DNA of 64,000 bases from Chitinophaga sp. XS-30 (GTDB lineage Bacteria > Bacteroidota > Bacteroidia > Chitinophagales > Chitinophagaceae): positions 1 through 64,000 of the forward strand of contig NZ_CP043006.1 of the NCBI RefSeq assembly GCF_008086345.1, written 5' to 3'. Both the position numbers and the translations under genes were made by a program. Shown here in pieces: positions 8,836-16,827 of the stretch; position 1 is the first letter of the stretch, and every line of letters begins with the position of its first letter. The notes beneath the pieces are model-generated. The model searched no databases. It worked only from the letters and a program-made list of their open reading frames with translations, and was not told the origin of the DNA.

Positions 8836-9219
8836 TCAAAGCACCAGTTGTTCAAACAGCCGGGCGAGCGCCTGCTGCGGGTTGCCGCAAAGGCCGGGAT
8901 GCACCCGGGATGTTTGTACCACGGTGCTGCGCATGGCCGTGAGCCAGCGGAAGCGGGACGCCACGTCCAGCCGCGCGATAGGGCCTCCTTCTTTATCGCC
9001 GTTGCAGATATGTTCAAATGCCATGAGGTAGGTTTTCAGTTCCGCGATATCCAGGCCTGGACTGAAGGCATGCAGGCGTTGTTCATCCAGCGCATACATC
9101 ATCCGCAGAAAGTTTTGCTGCCTGCAATACAACACCACGCCCACGTTGAGGAATTCCTCACGCTCCACTCTCGGCACTACCCGGATAACGGCGTACTCAA
9201 ATAAGTGATGTCCTTGCAT
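8836..9219 (-). CDS. DUF3037 family protein
   Basis: A 127-residue soluble protein with the DUF3037 signature near its start: EYAVIRVVPRVEREEFLNVGVVLYC, split as EYAVIRVVPRVEREEF and LNVGVVLYC. The function is unknown. It overlaps the preceding HipA-like kinase gene by 23 bases, so the two are made together. This pair recurs in bacterial genomes, and the DUF3037 protein may be a partner or substrate of the kinase. The start at 9219 is the only ATG that keeps the conserved N-terminus. Confidence 0.85.
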   Translation of the reverse strand: MQGHHLFEYAVIRVVPRVEREEFLNVGVVLYCRQQNFLRMMYALDEQRLHAFSPGLDIAELKTYLMAFEHICNGDKEGGPIARLDVASRFRWLTAMRSTVVQTSRVHPGLCGNPQQALARLFEQLVL

Positions 9220-10003
9220 GTTGCGCTTCTTTTACAAAAATTTCCGATGATGCCACCCTGTTAGCCAGGAACCGGGCATATACCTCCCTCCGTTCGGCCG
9301 CCACGGCATCCGGGGCGGATACGGTGAGCCACTCGTCCGGGATCAGCGATACGATGGCCTGAATGCGTTCCTCCGTGAGCATGGCGCGGAACCGGGCGTC
9401 CGCCGTTTCCAGTTCAGCCGCCTGCGGCAGCAGCACATGGTCTTTTACATTCACAAAGGGGCGGCGGGACTGTTCTTCCCAGTTATCCCAGGAATGATGG
9501 AAGTACAGTGATGCACCGTGATCGATCAGCCAGAGCTCTTTGTTCCAGATAAGCATATTGGTGTTACGCGCCGTTCTGTCCACATTCGTGAGCAGGCAAT
9601 CCAGCCACACGATCTGCGAAGCCAGTTCAGGGTCGATGCGTGTTACCGCGGGGTCGTAGGTGATGGCGCCGGACAGGTAATGCAGTCCCAGGTTCTTCCC
9701 TACGCTGGCTTTGAGCAGGTCCTGTATCTCTTCATCCGGTTCGGTTCGGCCGAAAGCGGTATCCAGCTCCGCAAATACGATCTCCGGCACTTTCAGTCCC
9801 AGGCTGCGGGCCAGTTCACCGCCGATCAGGTCGGCTATCAGGGCTTTGATGCCCTGGCCTGCTCCCCTGAATTTGAGCACATACAGGAACCCGTCATCCG
9901 CCTCCGCGATGGCCGGCAGAGAGCCACCTTCGCGCAGCGGTGTAACATACCGCGTTACGTTTACCGTTCTGACCGGTGATTGATCATGATGCATAACAGA
10001 CAT
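9197..10003 (-). CDS. HipA-like kinase
   Basis: A 268-residue stand-alone kinase domain of the HipA/PI3-4-kinase-like fold. Visible elements are a candidate ATP-binding Lys44 (YVLKF), the catalytic loop NVDRTARN with Asp142 and Asn147, and a metal-binding Asp161 in WLIDHG. It is much shorter than HipA toxins (about 440 residues) and lacks their N-terminal subdomain. No HipB-like antitoxin is adjacent; its partner is instead the overlapping DUF3037 gene. The ATG at 10001-10003 is preferred over an upstream in-frame TTG at 10021. The substrate is unknown. Confidence 0.8.
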   Translation of the reverse strand: MSVMHHDQSPVRTVNVTRYVTPLREGGSLPAIAEADDGFLYVLKFRGAGQGIKALIADLIGGELARSLGLKVPEIVFAELDTAFGRTEPDEEIQDLLKASVGKNLGLHYLSGAITYDPAVTRIDPELASQIVWLDCLLTNVDRTARNTNMLIWNKELWLIDHGASLYFHHSWDNWEEQSRRPFVNVKDHVLLPQAAELETADARFRAMLTEERIQAIVSLIPDEWLTVSAPDAVAAERREVYARFLANRVASSEIFVKEAQHARTSLI

Positions 10004-10063
10004 TCGATAAATATAGCGCAAGATATCAAGAAATCAGGAGGAGGCCCCGCCTGCGGGCGTTAT

Positions 10064-10549
10064 TTATCTTTCCCAGAAATGAGGCGGTTGAATGCCAAGG
10101 GAACGGAGGTACACATATCCCTGTCCGCGGTGATGCACTTCATTATCGATCCAGTACAGGGTGATGCTGTACAGCGGCCCTTCATATTCCCCGAAGGCCA
10201 CATCCACTTCCTGGAAGCGCTGCGGCGTTACCCTGGCCCACCATGCATCGATCTCGGCGGTTACCTCGTCCCAGCGCTGCAGCAGGGCGGCTTTGGTCCT
10301 GGGTACGGCTTTCTGTTCATGATGGAACAGCTCATCGAGCTTTTTCCATTCGCCGGTGGCCAGTCCTTTTGCCCCCGGTGCCGCCATGCCGATCATTTCC
10401 ATGGCCAGGTCCGCAAAGGGACGCATGCCGCCAACGGAATAGGAAAAAAGTTCTTTTTCGGGGAATGCTTCGATCGTACGGCGTGTCAATCTGCGGTGTC
10501 CCTGCCAGTGTTCCAGGAGTTGTGAAGCAGTGATAACGGTGTTTTCCAT
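10064..10549 (-). CDS. DinB family protein
   Basis: A 161-residue four-helix-bundle protein of the DinB/YfiT-like superfamily. Three metal-ligand histidines are expected. Candidates here are His19 (WQGHRR), the FHH pair in the middle and the late NEVHHRGQGYVYLRSLG segment, which matches the family's HxxxHRGQ hallmark. Family members include thiol transferases and hydrolases, but many are uncharacterised. The gene is monocistronic. Confidence 0.85.
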   Translation of the reverse strand: MENTVITASQLLEHWQGHRRLTRRTIEAFPEKELFSYSVGGMRPFADLAMEMIGMAAPGAKGLATGEWKKLDELFHHEQKAVPRTKAALLQRWDEVTAEIDAWWARVTPQRFQEVDVAFGEYEGPLYSITLYWIDNEVHHRGQGYVYLRSLGIQPPHFWER

Positions 10550-10718
10550 GACTGATAGTTTTTAAGTTGATCACAAAGAACACCGCGGGAAATGACAGCC
10601 CTATGTCAGCAGCATTTTTCTTACAATAAAAAAAGCGGTCGTTCGTCTACTTACTTAAATGCTGTCAGCGGAACGATCACTTTGTTCCGGGCTTACGAAT
10701 CAAAAAAACGGCGGTACG

Positions 10719-11186
10719 ATGTATGCATCACTTTTACTCATTCATTCCATCATGAGGTGGCTGGTATTGCTGGGCCTCCTGTACACGATCATCAGGGGCA
10801 TCAGCGGCTGGTCCGGCAGGCGTTCCTTTACCCGGAGAGATGATACGGCGCGGCATGTTACGGCCACGTTCGCGCATATACAATTGCTGATCGGGTTCAT
10901 ATTATATTTTAACAGTCCGCTGATCAGTTATTTCCGGTCCAACTTCGGAGAGGCGATCCGGCAGCCCCAGATGCTGTTTTTCGGGCTGGTGCATATCGGG
11001 CTGATGACCTTGTCCGTTGTGCTGATCACTATCGGTTCCGCCTCCGCCAAGCGCCGGGAAACCGATCAGGCCAAATTCCGTACGATGGCGGTATGGTATG
11101 CGGTGGCGCTGTTCATTATTTTCATCGCCATACCCTGGCCGTTCTCGCCATTGGCAGGCAGGCCGTACCTGAGACTGTACCTGTGA
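10719..11186 (+). CDS. Small integral membrane protein
   Basis: A 155-residue protein with four hydrophobic segments, at about 5-22, 45-65, 85-105 and 125-145. Histidines lie within or next to them: IHSIMRW, FAHIQLL and GLVHIGLM. Such positions could bind heme, and related Bacteroidota proteins are sometimes labelled cytochrome b-like, but I see no diagnostic pair. The ATG at 10719 starts the first membrane helix; the frame is open 60 bases further up. A one-mismatch -7 element (TCACTTTG) lies at 10677-10684. Confidence 0.7.
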   Translation: MYASLLLIHSIMRWLVLLGLLYTIIRGISGWSGRRSFTRRDDTARHVTATFAHIQLLIGFILYFNSPLISYFRSNFGEAIRQPQMLFFGLVHIGLMTLSVVLITIGSASAKRRETDQAKFRTMAVWYAVALFIIFIAIPWPFSPLAGRPYLRLYL

Positions 11187-11357
11187 TGAGGGTTGGATTG
11201 ACGGTAATATTATATAGCTGAAAACACGTCCCTTTTTGCAGGTTTTCTATAACCCGGCAGCCTCGTAAAAAAATATTTTTCGAACGCAAAAAAGCTACTG
11301 ACATACTGCTGTCACTTTCATGCATTCTCTTTGTATTGTACTTTAAAAAACGCTACC

Positions 11358-11888
11358 ATGATGATACAGGAAAAAAAAGCACCCGCAACCGATCAGGCCT
11401 CCATTGTGTACCTGATGCAGAATTTTGCCAACTACAATCTCTGGGCAAATACCACCCTGGTCAACTGGCTCCGTACGAAACCCGAAGCCGAGCTGGAGCG
11501 GGAAATGTCCTCCAGCTTCCCCAGCATTAAACTGACCCTGAACCATATCTGGCAAACGCAGCGTTACTGGCTTTCCATTATCCGGCGGGACCAGGCGGAG
11601 ACTTACCGTGATGACTCCGGCAGTTCGAAAGATGTGCTGGACCTGATCGTGGAACAGTCCGAAGAGCTGGCCGATTTTGTGGGCCGGATGACGAAAAGTG
11701 CGCTGGAAGATACCACGATGATCGTCAGCCCCTGGTTCCAGTGCGATTTCCAGCATTTTGAGTACCTGGTGCAGGTGATGAATCACAGCACATACCATCG
11801 CGGGCAGATCATTACCATCGGGCGGCAGCTGGGGTATGAGGATGCGCCGATGACCGATTATAATTATTACAATATTTATGGTAAGTAG
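11358..11888 (+). CDS. DinB family protein (second copy)
   Basis: A 176-residue protein of the DinB superfamily, different from the copy at 10064. Helix 1 reads NFANYNLWANTTLVNWL, a central ligand lies in TLNHIWQTQRYW, and the C-terminal hallmark is MNHSTYHRGQIITIGRQLG, giving the metal-binding histidines. It resembles the damage-inducible and putative thiol-S-transferase branch; the substrate is unknown. Two adjacent ATG codons (11358, 11361) can serve as start. Confidence 0.87.
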   Translation: MMIQEKKAPATDQASIVYLMQNFANYNLWANTTLVNWLRTKPEAELEREMSSSFPSIKLTLNHIWQTQRYWLSIIRRDQAETYRDDSGSSKDVLDLIVEQSEELADFVGRMTKSALEDTTMIVSPWFQCDFQHFEYLVQVMNHSTYHRGQIITIGRQLGYEDAPMTDYNYYNIYGK

Positions 11889-11980
11889 GACGGGGCGGGA
11901 TGTATTGCGGCAGCCAGGGATGGTGGCGCGAATCCAGGAGCCATTGCGGTAGCCAGAGGACTAGTGCTGGGCAGGGGCCG

Positions 11981-12862
11981 TTACGACAGCCAGGGGATAA
12001 CAGCGCGGGTCAGGGAACTGCATCCACTTACCGGCGTTGCAATGCCGAGCATCTGCGCAATCATTCCGTACACTTCTTCCGGTGTTTTTCCCGCTTTGCA
12101 GAGGAAGCCGATGGATGTGTCTCCCGCGGACTTGGAGAGCTTCCTGTTCCCTGTGAGCAGCAAAGGATGATGATGGAAGACGGCATTCCGGAACGGCTGG
12201 TAGTCCAGCACCTCCGCGAGATAAAGCTGCGCCAGGGTGGAGGGCCAGAGGTCTTCTCCCCTGATGATCAGGTTGATGCCGAAGAAATGATCGTCTACTA
12301 GGGACGCCAGCTGATAGGCCGGAAACCCGTCTTTTTTCCGGATCACGAAATCCTGCATTTCCGGTGGCAATGTTGCGGTGATCTTTTCTCCGCGGAGGGT
12401 GTGGACGGTGAGGGCAGTTTCGTTGGTGCGTAACCGCCAGTTCACGTCCGGGTGATCCAGGGGGATGTGTTTATTGCGGCAGGTGCCGGGATAGATGCCG
12501 TTGGGGACCTGGGTGCGGGAGCAGGTGCAGGCAAAGATGGTCCCCTTTTCCCGGAGGTCCTTTAAGGCACTGTTGTAAAGTCCTGTGCGGTGGATCTGGG
12601 AGTACCGGGACAGGTATTCCGGGTAGTTGTCGGGGCCCTCGTGGTGAGGGATACCGAGGAACTCCAGCGTATCGAAGATATCCATTACATACTTTTCCTC
12701 CACCCGTTGCCTGTCGAGATCATCGATGCGAAGGAGTGTTTTTGCTCCCATATGTTCCGCGATGCCTGCTGTAAGTGCGAAAGACAGGGCGTTGCCGAGA
12801 TGTAAATAGCCGCTGGGAGTGGGCGCCAGTCTGGTTTTCCATATTTGCTGCGGGGAGTTCAT
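11981..12862 (-). CDS. gluQ: Glutamyl-Q tRNA(Asp) synthetase
   Basis: This 293-residue enzyme is a short GluRS paralogue. It contains the class I catalytic core but no anticodon-binding domain. Family members activate glutamate and attach it to queuosine at position 34 of tRNA-Asp. Signatures are HLGN at 21-24 (HIGH equivalent), KLSKS at 241-245 (KMSKS equivalent), and the zinc ligands Cys112, Cys114, Tyr124 and Cys128, typical of GluQ-RS. The ATG at 12862 is chosen because the HIGH region begins right after it. The gene is divergent from, and 78 bases away from, tRNA-Asp(GTC), the very tRNA this enzyme should modify. Confidence 0.88.
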   Translation of the reverse strand: MNSPQQIWKTRLAPTPSGYLHLGNALSFALTAGIAEHMGAKTLLRIDDLDRQRVEEKYVMDIFDTLEFLGIPHHEGPDNYPEYLSRYSQIHRTGLYNSALKDLREKGTIFACTCSRTQVPNGIYPGTCRNKHIPLDHPDVNWRLRTNETALTVHTLRGEKITATLPPEMQDFVIRKKDGFPAYQLASLVDDHFFGINLIIRGEDLWPSTLAQLYLAEVLDYQPFRNAVFHHHPLLLTGNRKLSKSAGDTSIGFLCKAGKTPEEVYGMIAQMLGIATPVSGCSSLTRAVIPWLS

Positions 12863-12940
12863 CGGGTTGCAAAATACATTTTTGCCGGAGGATTTGGATA
12901 ATTGGGATATTTGTTCATATTTTTGCAGCCCGACAATGAA

Positions 12941-13014
12941 GGATCGGTAGTTCAGTCGGTTAGAATGCCGCCCTGTCACGGCGGAGGTCGCGGGTTCGAG
13001 TCCCGTCCGGTCCG
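12941..13014 (+). tRNA. tRNA-Asp (GTC)
   Basis: A complete 74-base cloverleaf: acceptor stem 12941-12947 with 13007-13013 (one T-G wobble at the fourth pair), anticodon stem CCGCC (12968-12972) with GGCGG (12980-12984), loop CTGTCAC with anticodon GTC at 12975-12977, T-loop TTCGAGT and discriminator G at 13014. CCA is not encoded. The 3' end is the integration site of the neighbouring island. The fourth acceptor pair (T-G where C-G would be canonical) may be a scar of integration. Confidence 0.95.
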
Positions 13015-13017
13015 CAA
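13001..13017 (+). repeat. Left attachment-site repeat (tRNA-Asp 3' end)
   Basis: The 3' end of tRNA-Asp (TCCCGTCCGGTCCGCAA) recurs with 13 of 13 matching bases at 17134-17146 and with 16 of 17 at 17279-17295. This is what a tyrosine recombinase leaves when an element enters a tRNA gene, and it defines the left edge of the AT-rich island. Confidence 0.75.
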
Positions 13018-13031
13018 AACATCTCAGAGAT

Positions 13032-13053
13032 CCGCGCTTGGCGCGGGTTTTTC
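13032..13053 (+). terminator. Terminator after tRNA-Asp
   Basis: Stem CCGCGC (13032-13037) with GCGCGG (13041-13046), then a T-rich run (GTTTTTCG). It ends the tRNA transcript and lies just inside the island edge. From here to 13200 the sequence is AT-rich with no gene. Confidence 0.7.
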
Positions 13054-13200
13054 GTTTTTAGTCGAGTTTCCTTTTATTTTCAATGATCTTTACGGAGGTT
13101 AACATCCATCTATTGAAGAAGAATCTCCTACTTAAAAGTTAGCCTAAAATTTTTAATCGGCCAATTTTGTAATTTCAAAGAGCGATTAAACTTGCCTATT

Positions 13201-14565
13201 ATGATTTCAAAAGGGGAAGGGCTAACTGCCTCTGAAAGATATTTAAAAGCTCTTTGTGAACATTCCTTCTTGTCACTTTGGAGCTATACAAACATTTTTA
13301 GACAACCTGGTAATGAATTATGTGATTTATTAGTAATTGTTGGGGATGATATTATTATTTTTTCCGACAAACAATGCCAGTTCCCATCAACAGACAATCT
13401 AGAAATAGGTTGGGCTAGATGGTTTCGCCGAGCGGTACATGAATCTGCAAAACAACTATGGGGCGCGGAAAAGTGGATAAGGAGATATCCAGACGAGGTT
13501 TATACCGATAATAAGTGCCAAAACAAATTTCCCACTCCAATTGAAATAAATTCGCAAACTAGATTTCATTTAGTATTAGTTGCCAATGGAGCTTCCGAAG
13601 CTTGTAAAAAAGTTAACGGAGGAAGCGGAAGTTTGGAAATAAATAATGAAATACAAGGAGTAAGCAGCCATACTACGCCTTTCGTAATTGGTGATTTGGA
13701 TTCTAGTAAATCATTCATTCATGTTCTCGATGAAACGTCACTCGACATTGTTTTAAAAAATAGAGATACGATTTCTGATTTCACTTCCTATCTAATAAAA
13801 AGGGGGAAATTCTTACGATCAAAGTTGAATATTAAAAGCGATGGCGAAGAGGAACTACTTGCACAATATTTAAAGTTGCTAAACACTGATGGGGAAAGAG
13901 ACTTTGTGATACCGGAAAATATAACTGATGTGTATTTTGAGAGAGGGATTTGGAGGGATTTTCAAAAGCATCCCCAAAGAATTGCGCAGATTAAGGAAGA
14001 TGAAATTAGTTATTTGTGGGACAAATTAATTGAAGAATTTAGCAAACACGCAATTAATGGAACACAATACTATGTTTCTGAGGGCGGTTTTTTAGACGTG
14101 GAAAAGGCCTTACGGTTTCTTGCGAGAGAGAATAGGTTTACTCGTAGAGTAATGGCTTCAGCTTTATCTGAAATCGTATTGACTACTCCCTCAGATAGAA
14201 GAATGCTCCGTGTCATTCCGATGCATCACGATAATATTTACTATGTGTACCTCTTGTTCCCATATCCCAATTTTAAGCCTCGAATAGATTATGATGAATA
14301 TCGTAAGGTGCGGATGAGTTATCTCGAAGCTGTTTGTATGGTGACGCGACTTATTAAGCCAGATGCCAAGTTTGTCATTGGCATTGCTATGGAATCAGGC
14401 CTTAATAACTCCAATAGCTCTGAAGACTTAATTTGCTTTGACTGTAGTTGTTGGAATAGAGAATTAGAAGAACAGGCCCAAAGGGATCAGGTAGAGTTAA
14501 ATATTCTGGTTAAACCCAACCGGGTCGAAAGATACAGTAGTGAATATCCTAATATTAACAAATAA
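13201..14565 (+). CDS. Possible nuclease of unknown family (island cargo)
   Basis: A 454-residue soluble protein that I cannot assign firmly. Its N-terminus has the outline of a restriction-endonuclease-like fold: a conserved-looking helix (SERYLKALCEHSFLSLWSY), then Glu39-Leu-Cys-Asp42 leading into a strand LLVIVGDDIIIFSDK with Lys57. Glu/Asp, Asp and Lys are spaced roughly as in PD-(D/E)xK enzymes, although the last motif reads S-D-K. The remaining 390 residues show no recognised domain. The ATG at 13201 is preferred to an upstream TTG at 13192. Codon use is clearly more AT-rich than in the genes outside the island, which supports transfer. It converges with the HEPN/DUF262 pair. Confidence 0.6.
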   Translation: MISKGEGLTASERYLKALCEHSFLSLWSYTNIFRQPGNELCDLLVIVGDDIIIFSDKQCQFPSTDNLEIGWARWFRRAVHESAKQLWGAEKWIRRYPDEVYTDNKCQNKFPTPIEINSQTRFHLVLVANGASEACKKVNGGSGSLEINNEIQGVSSHTTPFVIGDLDSSKSFIHVLDETSLDIVLKNRDTISDFTSYLIKRGKFLRSKLNIKSDGEEELLAQYLKLLNTDGERDFVIPENITDVYFERGIWRDFQKHPQRIAQIKEDEISYLWDKLIEEFSKHAINGTQYYVSEGGFLDVEKALRFLARENRFTRRVMASALSEIVLTTPSDRRMLRVIPMHHDNIYYVYLLFPYPNFKPRIDYDEYRKVRMSYLEAVCMVTRLIKPDAKFVIGIAMESGLNNSNSSEDLICFDCSCWNRELEEQAQRDQVELNILVKPNRVERYSSEYPNINK

Positions 14566-15198
14566 CTATAAGTTATATATCATTCCTCTCACGTTATCAA
14601 CCAAGTGATCGATACAACGTTGTGAACTACGGATATTTTTAGCTTCTAAGATGTCGATTGGTTTCTTTTGAGGTGCGGAAAAAGAATAATATGCCGTCAG
14701 GGGGTTGAGATTAAAAACATTCTCATTGTTTAAATGTATGAATGAGTTTCGTATCTTTTGAATATGTACAATATCGGTATAATAATGGGACAATACCCCC
14801 AACGTTGTCGCAAGGTGAGCATGTGACGAAAGTAACGCAGTAGATAAATCTGAAATAATTTTAGGGTCTCCCCAGGTGGCCTCCTGATGACAACTTGAAA
14901 TGGCATCTCCCAGATTATGACTTTTTCTCTTTCGTAGCAAAAATAGGAGATAGTGACATCCTTGCTTATCTATATAAGTTGGATGAGTTGGAATCAAAGG
15001 TGTTCCATCTAAGTTCATACCACCAGTTACGTGCGCAAGCCAATAGTCTCGCCAGAAATTGTTCCAACTGTTCCAAATGAAGTTAAGCACCCCAGCTGAA
15101 ACCACCAATTGCTCTTTACTATTGGTATATGAGTATAGGGCGAGGTAATCTTGGGTGATTCCCAAAAATCTTTTCCTCCTTTTTGAAAGAGTTCTCAT
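14566..15198 (-). CDS. HEPN-like protein, partner of the DUF262 gene
   Basis: A 210-residue, mainly helical protein. Residues 150-155 read RNSFIH, an exact Rx4H motif as in the HEPN superfamily, whose members are often metal-independent RNases of toxin-antitoxin and phage-defence systems. The region around it (TDIVHIQKIRNSFIHLNNENV) resembles the MAE_28990/MAE_18760-like HEPN proteins that co-occur with DUF262. Its start overlaps the end of the DUF262 gene by four bases (ATGA), which means translational coupling. Assignment rests on the motif and context; the fold has not been tested. The gene is AT-rich like its neighbours. Confidence 0.6.
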   Translation of the reverse strand: MRTLSKRRKRFLGITQDYLALYSYTNSKEQLVVSAGVLNFIWNSWNNFWRDYWLAHVTGGMNLDGTPLIPTHPTYIDKQGCHYLLFLLRKRKSHNLGDAISSCHQEATWGDPKIISDLSTALLSSHAHLATTLGVLSHYYTDIVHIQKIRNSFIHLNNENVFNLNPLTAYYSFSAPQKKPIDILEAKNIRSSQRCIDHLVDNVRGMIYNL

Positions 15199-16247
15199 TG
15201 TTCCTGTAATGCGGAAATTAAAACCTTTATTCGAACCAATCGATGCTTGTAGCTTTGAGTTGTTGAGATCGATGCTTTTACAAATTCCGAATATGTTCCC
15301 ATCTCGTTTCTGTCATCCACTTCACCGAATATTCGTCTAAGAAGTTCAGAACTTCTATTGGCATTAACACAGTAATGACCTATAGAAGTTAATTCAACCA
15401 GGTCGTCTTTTTCATCCGGAATATTGAACTTGTTGAATATTAAGGCACCCATTAGGGAATAAAAATTGTAAGATTTTACGTTGCAGGCCTCAAATACGTC
15501 GTTAAAATTATCCTTTATGAAGTTGAATGCGCCCTCAAGCATTGTTCTCACCTGCTCTTCTTCCGTAAAAGTTTCATCATACTTTTTATATAAAGCTTCT
15601 AACTTACTCGTTGATCTCGCTTGTATGCCCTCTAAGCAAATTTGGCTACACTCAGTTAATAAATCCGCATCCATCATTCTTGAAATATCTCTAATGCTTA
15701 CGATGTCGTAATTTTCGAGAAACGGACTGAAAACTTCTGTTAGATCACTTATAAACCATTTAAATTGACCTTGATAAGTAGCATGTCGTAGTTCCGCAGT
15801 ATTTAATGGTAAAGTATAGGAGTTTATTCTCCTGAAAATTTCAAGAATCTCTTCTCTCGTGGCCGTAACGATATTGTCAATTGAAACTTCGTAAGCCAGA
15901 AAGCTGGCTCGAATATCTTCATCTAATTCATCAAACGTTAATCCCTGAAACTTCTTGCTGACGGCTGTTAACTTAAATTTGTTGTCGATGTAATCTCGAA
16001 TTGTTGTTAATCTCTGTTGACCGTCAATAATTTCTCTTTTCGACTTTTTCGTTTTTAAATCAACACCCTGTTGAATTACGGCCTTTGGGAATGGAAAATC
16101 ATTTAATATTGTATCAATGAAATATGATCTAGCATTTTCAGGCCAAAGCCCTGTACCCCTTTGATAACTTTTGTTTACAACAAGTTCACCTGATTTCATC
16201 ATATTATAGATATCAGATATCGGGATAGTATTTCTAATTATTTTCAT
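15195..16247 (-). CDS. DUF262 domain protein (ParB-like, island cargo)
   Basis: A 350-residue protein with the DUF262 signature: SYQRG at 27-31 and IDGQQRLTTI at 74-83. These belong to a ParB/sulfiredoxin-like fold that in GmrS and related defence proteins binds or hydrolyses nucleotides. A second conserved block reads IFRRINSYTLPLNTAELRHA (about 137-156). The C-terminal half is helical and does not show the DUF1524 HNH nuclease of GmrD, so the effector is likely the coupled HEPN-like gene downstream. The gene begins with an ATG at 16245-16247, 109 bases from a divergent membrane-protein gene. Confidence 0.85.
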   Translation of the reverse strand: MKIIRNTIPISDIYNMMKSGELVVNKSYQRGTGLWPENARSYFIDTILNDFPFPKAVIQQGVDLKTKKSKREIIDGQQRLTTIRDYIDNKFKLTAVSKKFQGLTFDELDEDIRASFLAYEVSIDNIVTATREEILEIFRRINSYTLPLNTAELRHATYQGQFKWFISDLTEVFSPFLENYDIVSIRDISRMMDADLLTECSQICLEGIQARSTSKLEALYKKYDETFTEEEQVRTMLEGAFNFIKDNFNDVFEACNVKSYNFYSLMGALIFNKFNIPDEKDDLVELTSIGHYCVNANRSSELLRRIFGEVDDRNEMGTYSEFVKASISTTQSYKHRLVRIKVLISALQEQ

Positions 16248-16356
16248 TGGGTGAAATGTTGAAATTAACGGAATTAATTTTGGTTACTGGATGCAATATA
16301 TCGTAAAATTGTTGTTCAAAATTGGTCATATATTAACTTTTTTAGCTAAAATTTGA

Positions 16357-16827
16357 ATGATTATGGCGATGAAAATATTAGGAGTTCAACGTTTGAAATC
16401 ATTTATAACTTTTAAAGTACTAATTGATTTTCAGTATTTAATGGCACATTTCGTAAAAAAGCATAAGGGAAATCAATATCCCACCTGGCCCACTTCAGCA
16501 ACACGCCGCCACTTGATAAACGATTATTGGCTCCATTCCTTTATTCACTATGGGACAATTGTGCTACTCGCCAGTATGCTTATTATGCCATTTTGGGATT
16601 CTTTTGACAGAGACTATTTTTCAGTCCGGGCAGTAGTAGCAATCGCTTTGTATTTTCTATTACGCTTTTTATTTATAAACCGGTTTATACAGGTAGTTTT
16701 TTGCCAATATTGGAAGCTGTGGTTAGCGAATATGAACGTGATGAGATATCTTGGATGGAGCGGCAGGGAGGCCAGTCTGCTCCCAGGTCAGCGGCTCTTC
16801 CGTACCTTGTCAGAAGGTCGGGCATAA
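16357..16827 (+). CDS. Small membrane protein, probably altered at its C-terminus
   Basis: The frame encodes 156 residues with two hydrophobic segments (about 63-85 and 92-112). The first 110 residues are AT-rich like the rest of the island, but from about 16,690 the frame runs through DNA that, on the other strand, encodes a truncated integrase and has a higher GC content. A recombination junction near 16,690-16,740 would explain this, so the last 40 residues may be foreign. The function is unknown; it could be a membrane effector of the neighbouring system or unrelated. Confidence 0.4.
   Translation: MIMAMKILGVQRLKSFITFKVLIDFQYLMAHFVKKHKGNQYPTWPTSATRRHLINDYWLHSFIHYGTIVLLASMLIMPFWDSFDRDYFSVRAVVAIALYFLLRFLFINRFIQVVFCQYWKLWLANMNVMRYLGWSGREASLLPGQRLFRTLSEGRA

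Noticed and set aside
14566-16247. Type IV restriction system GmrSD
   Set aside because: The DUF262 half is present but neither gene shows the DUF1524 HNH-type nuclease; a HEPN partner fits better.
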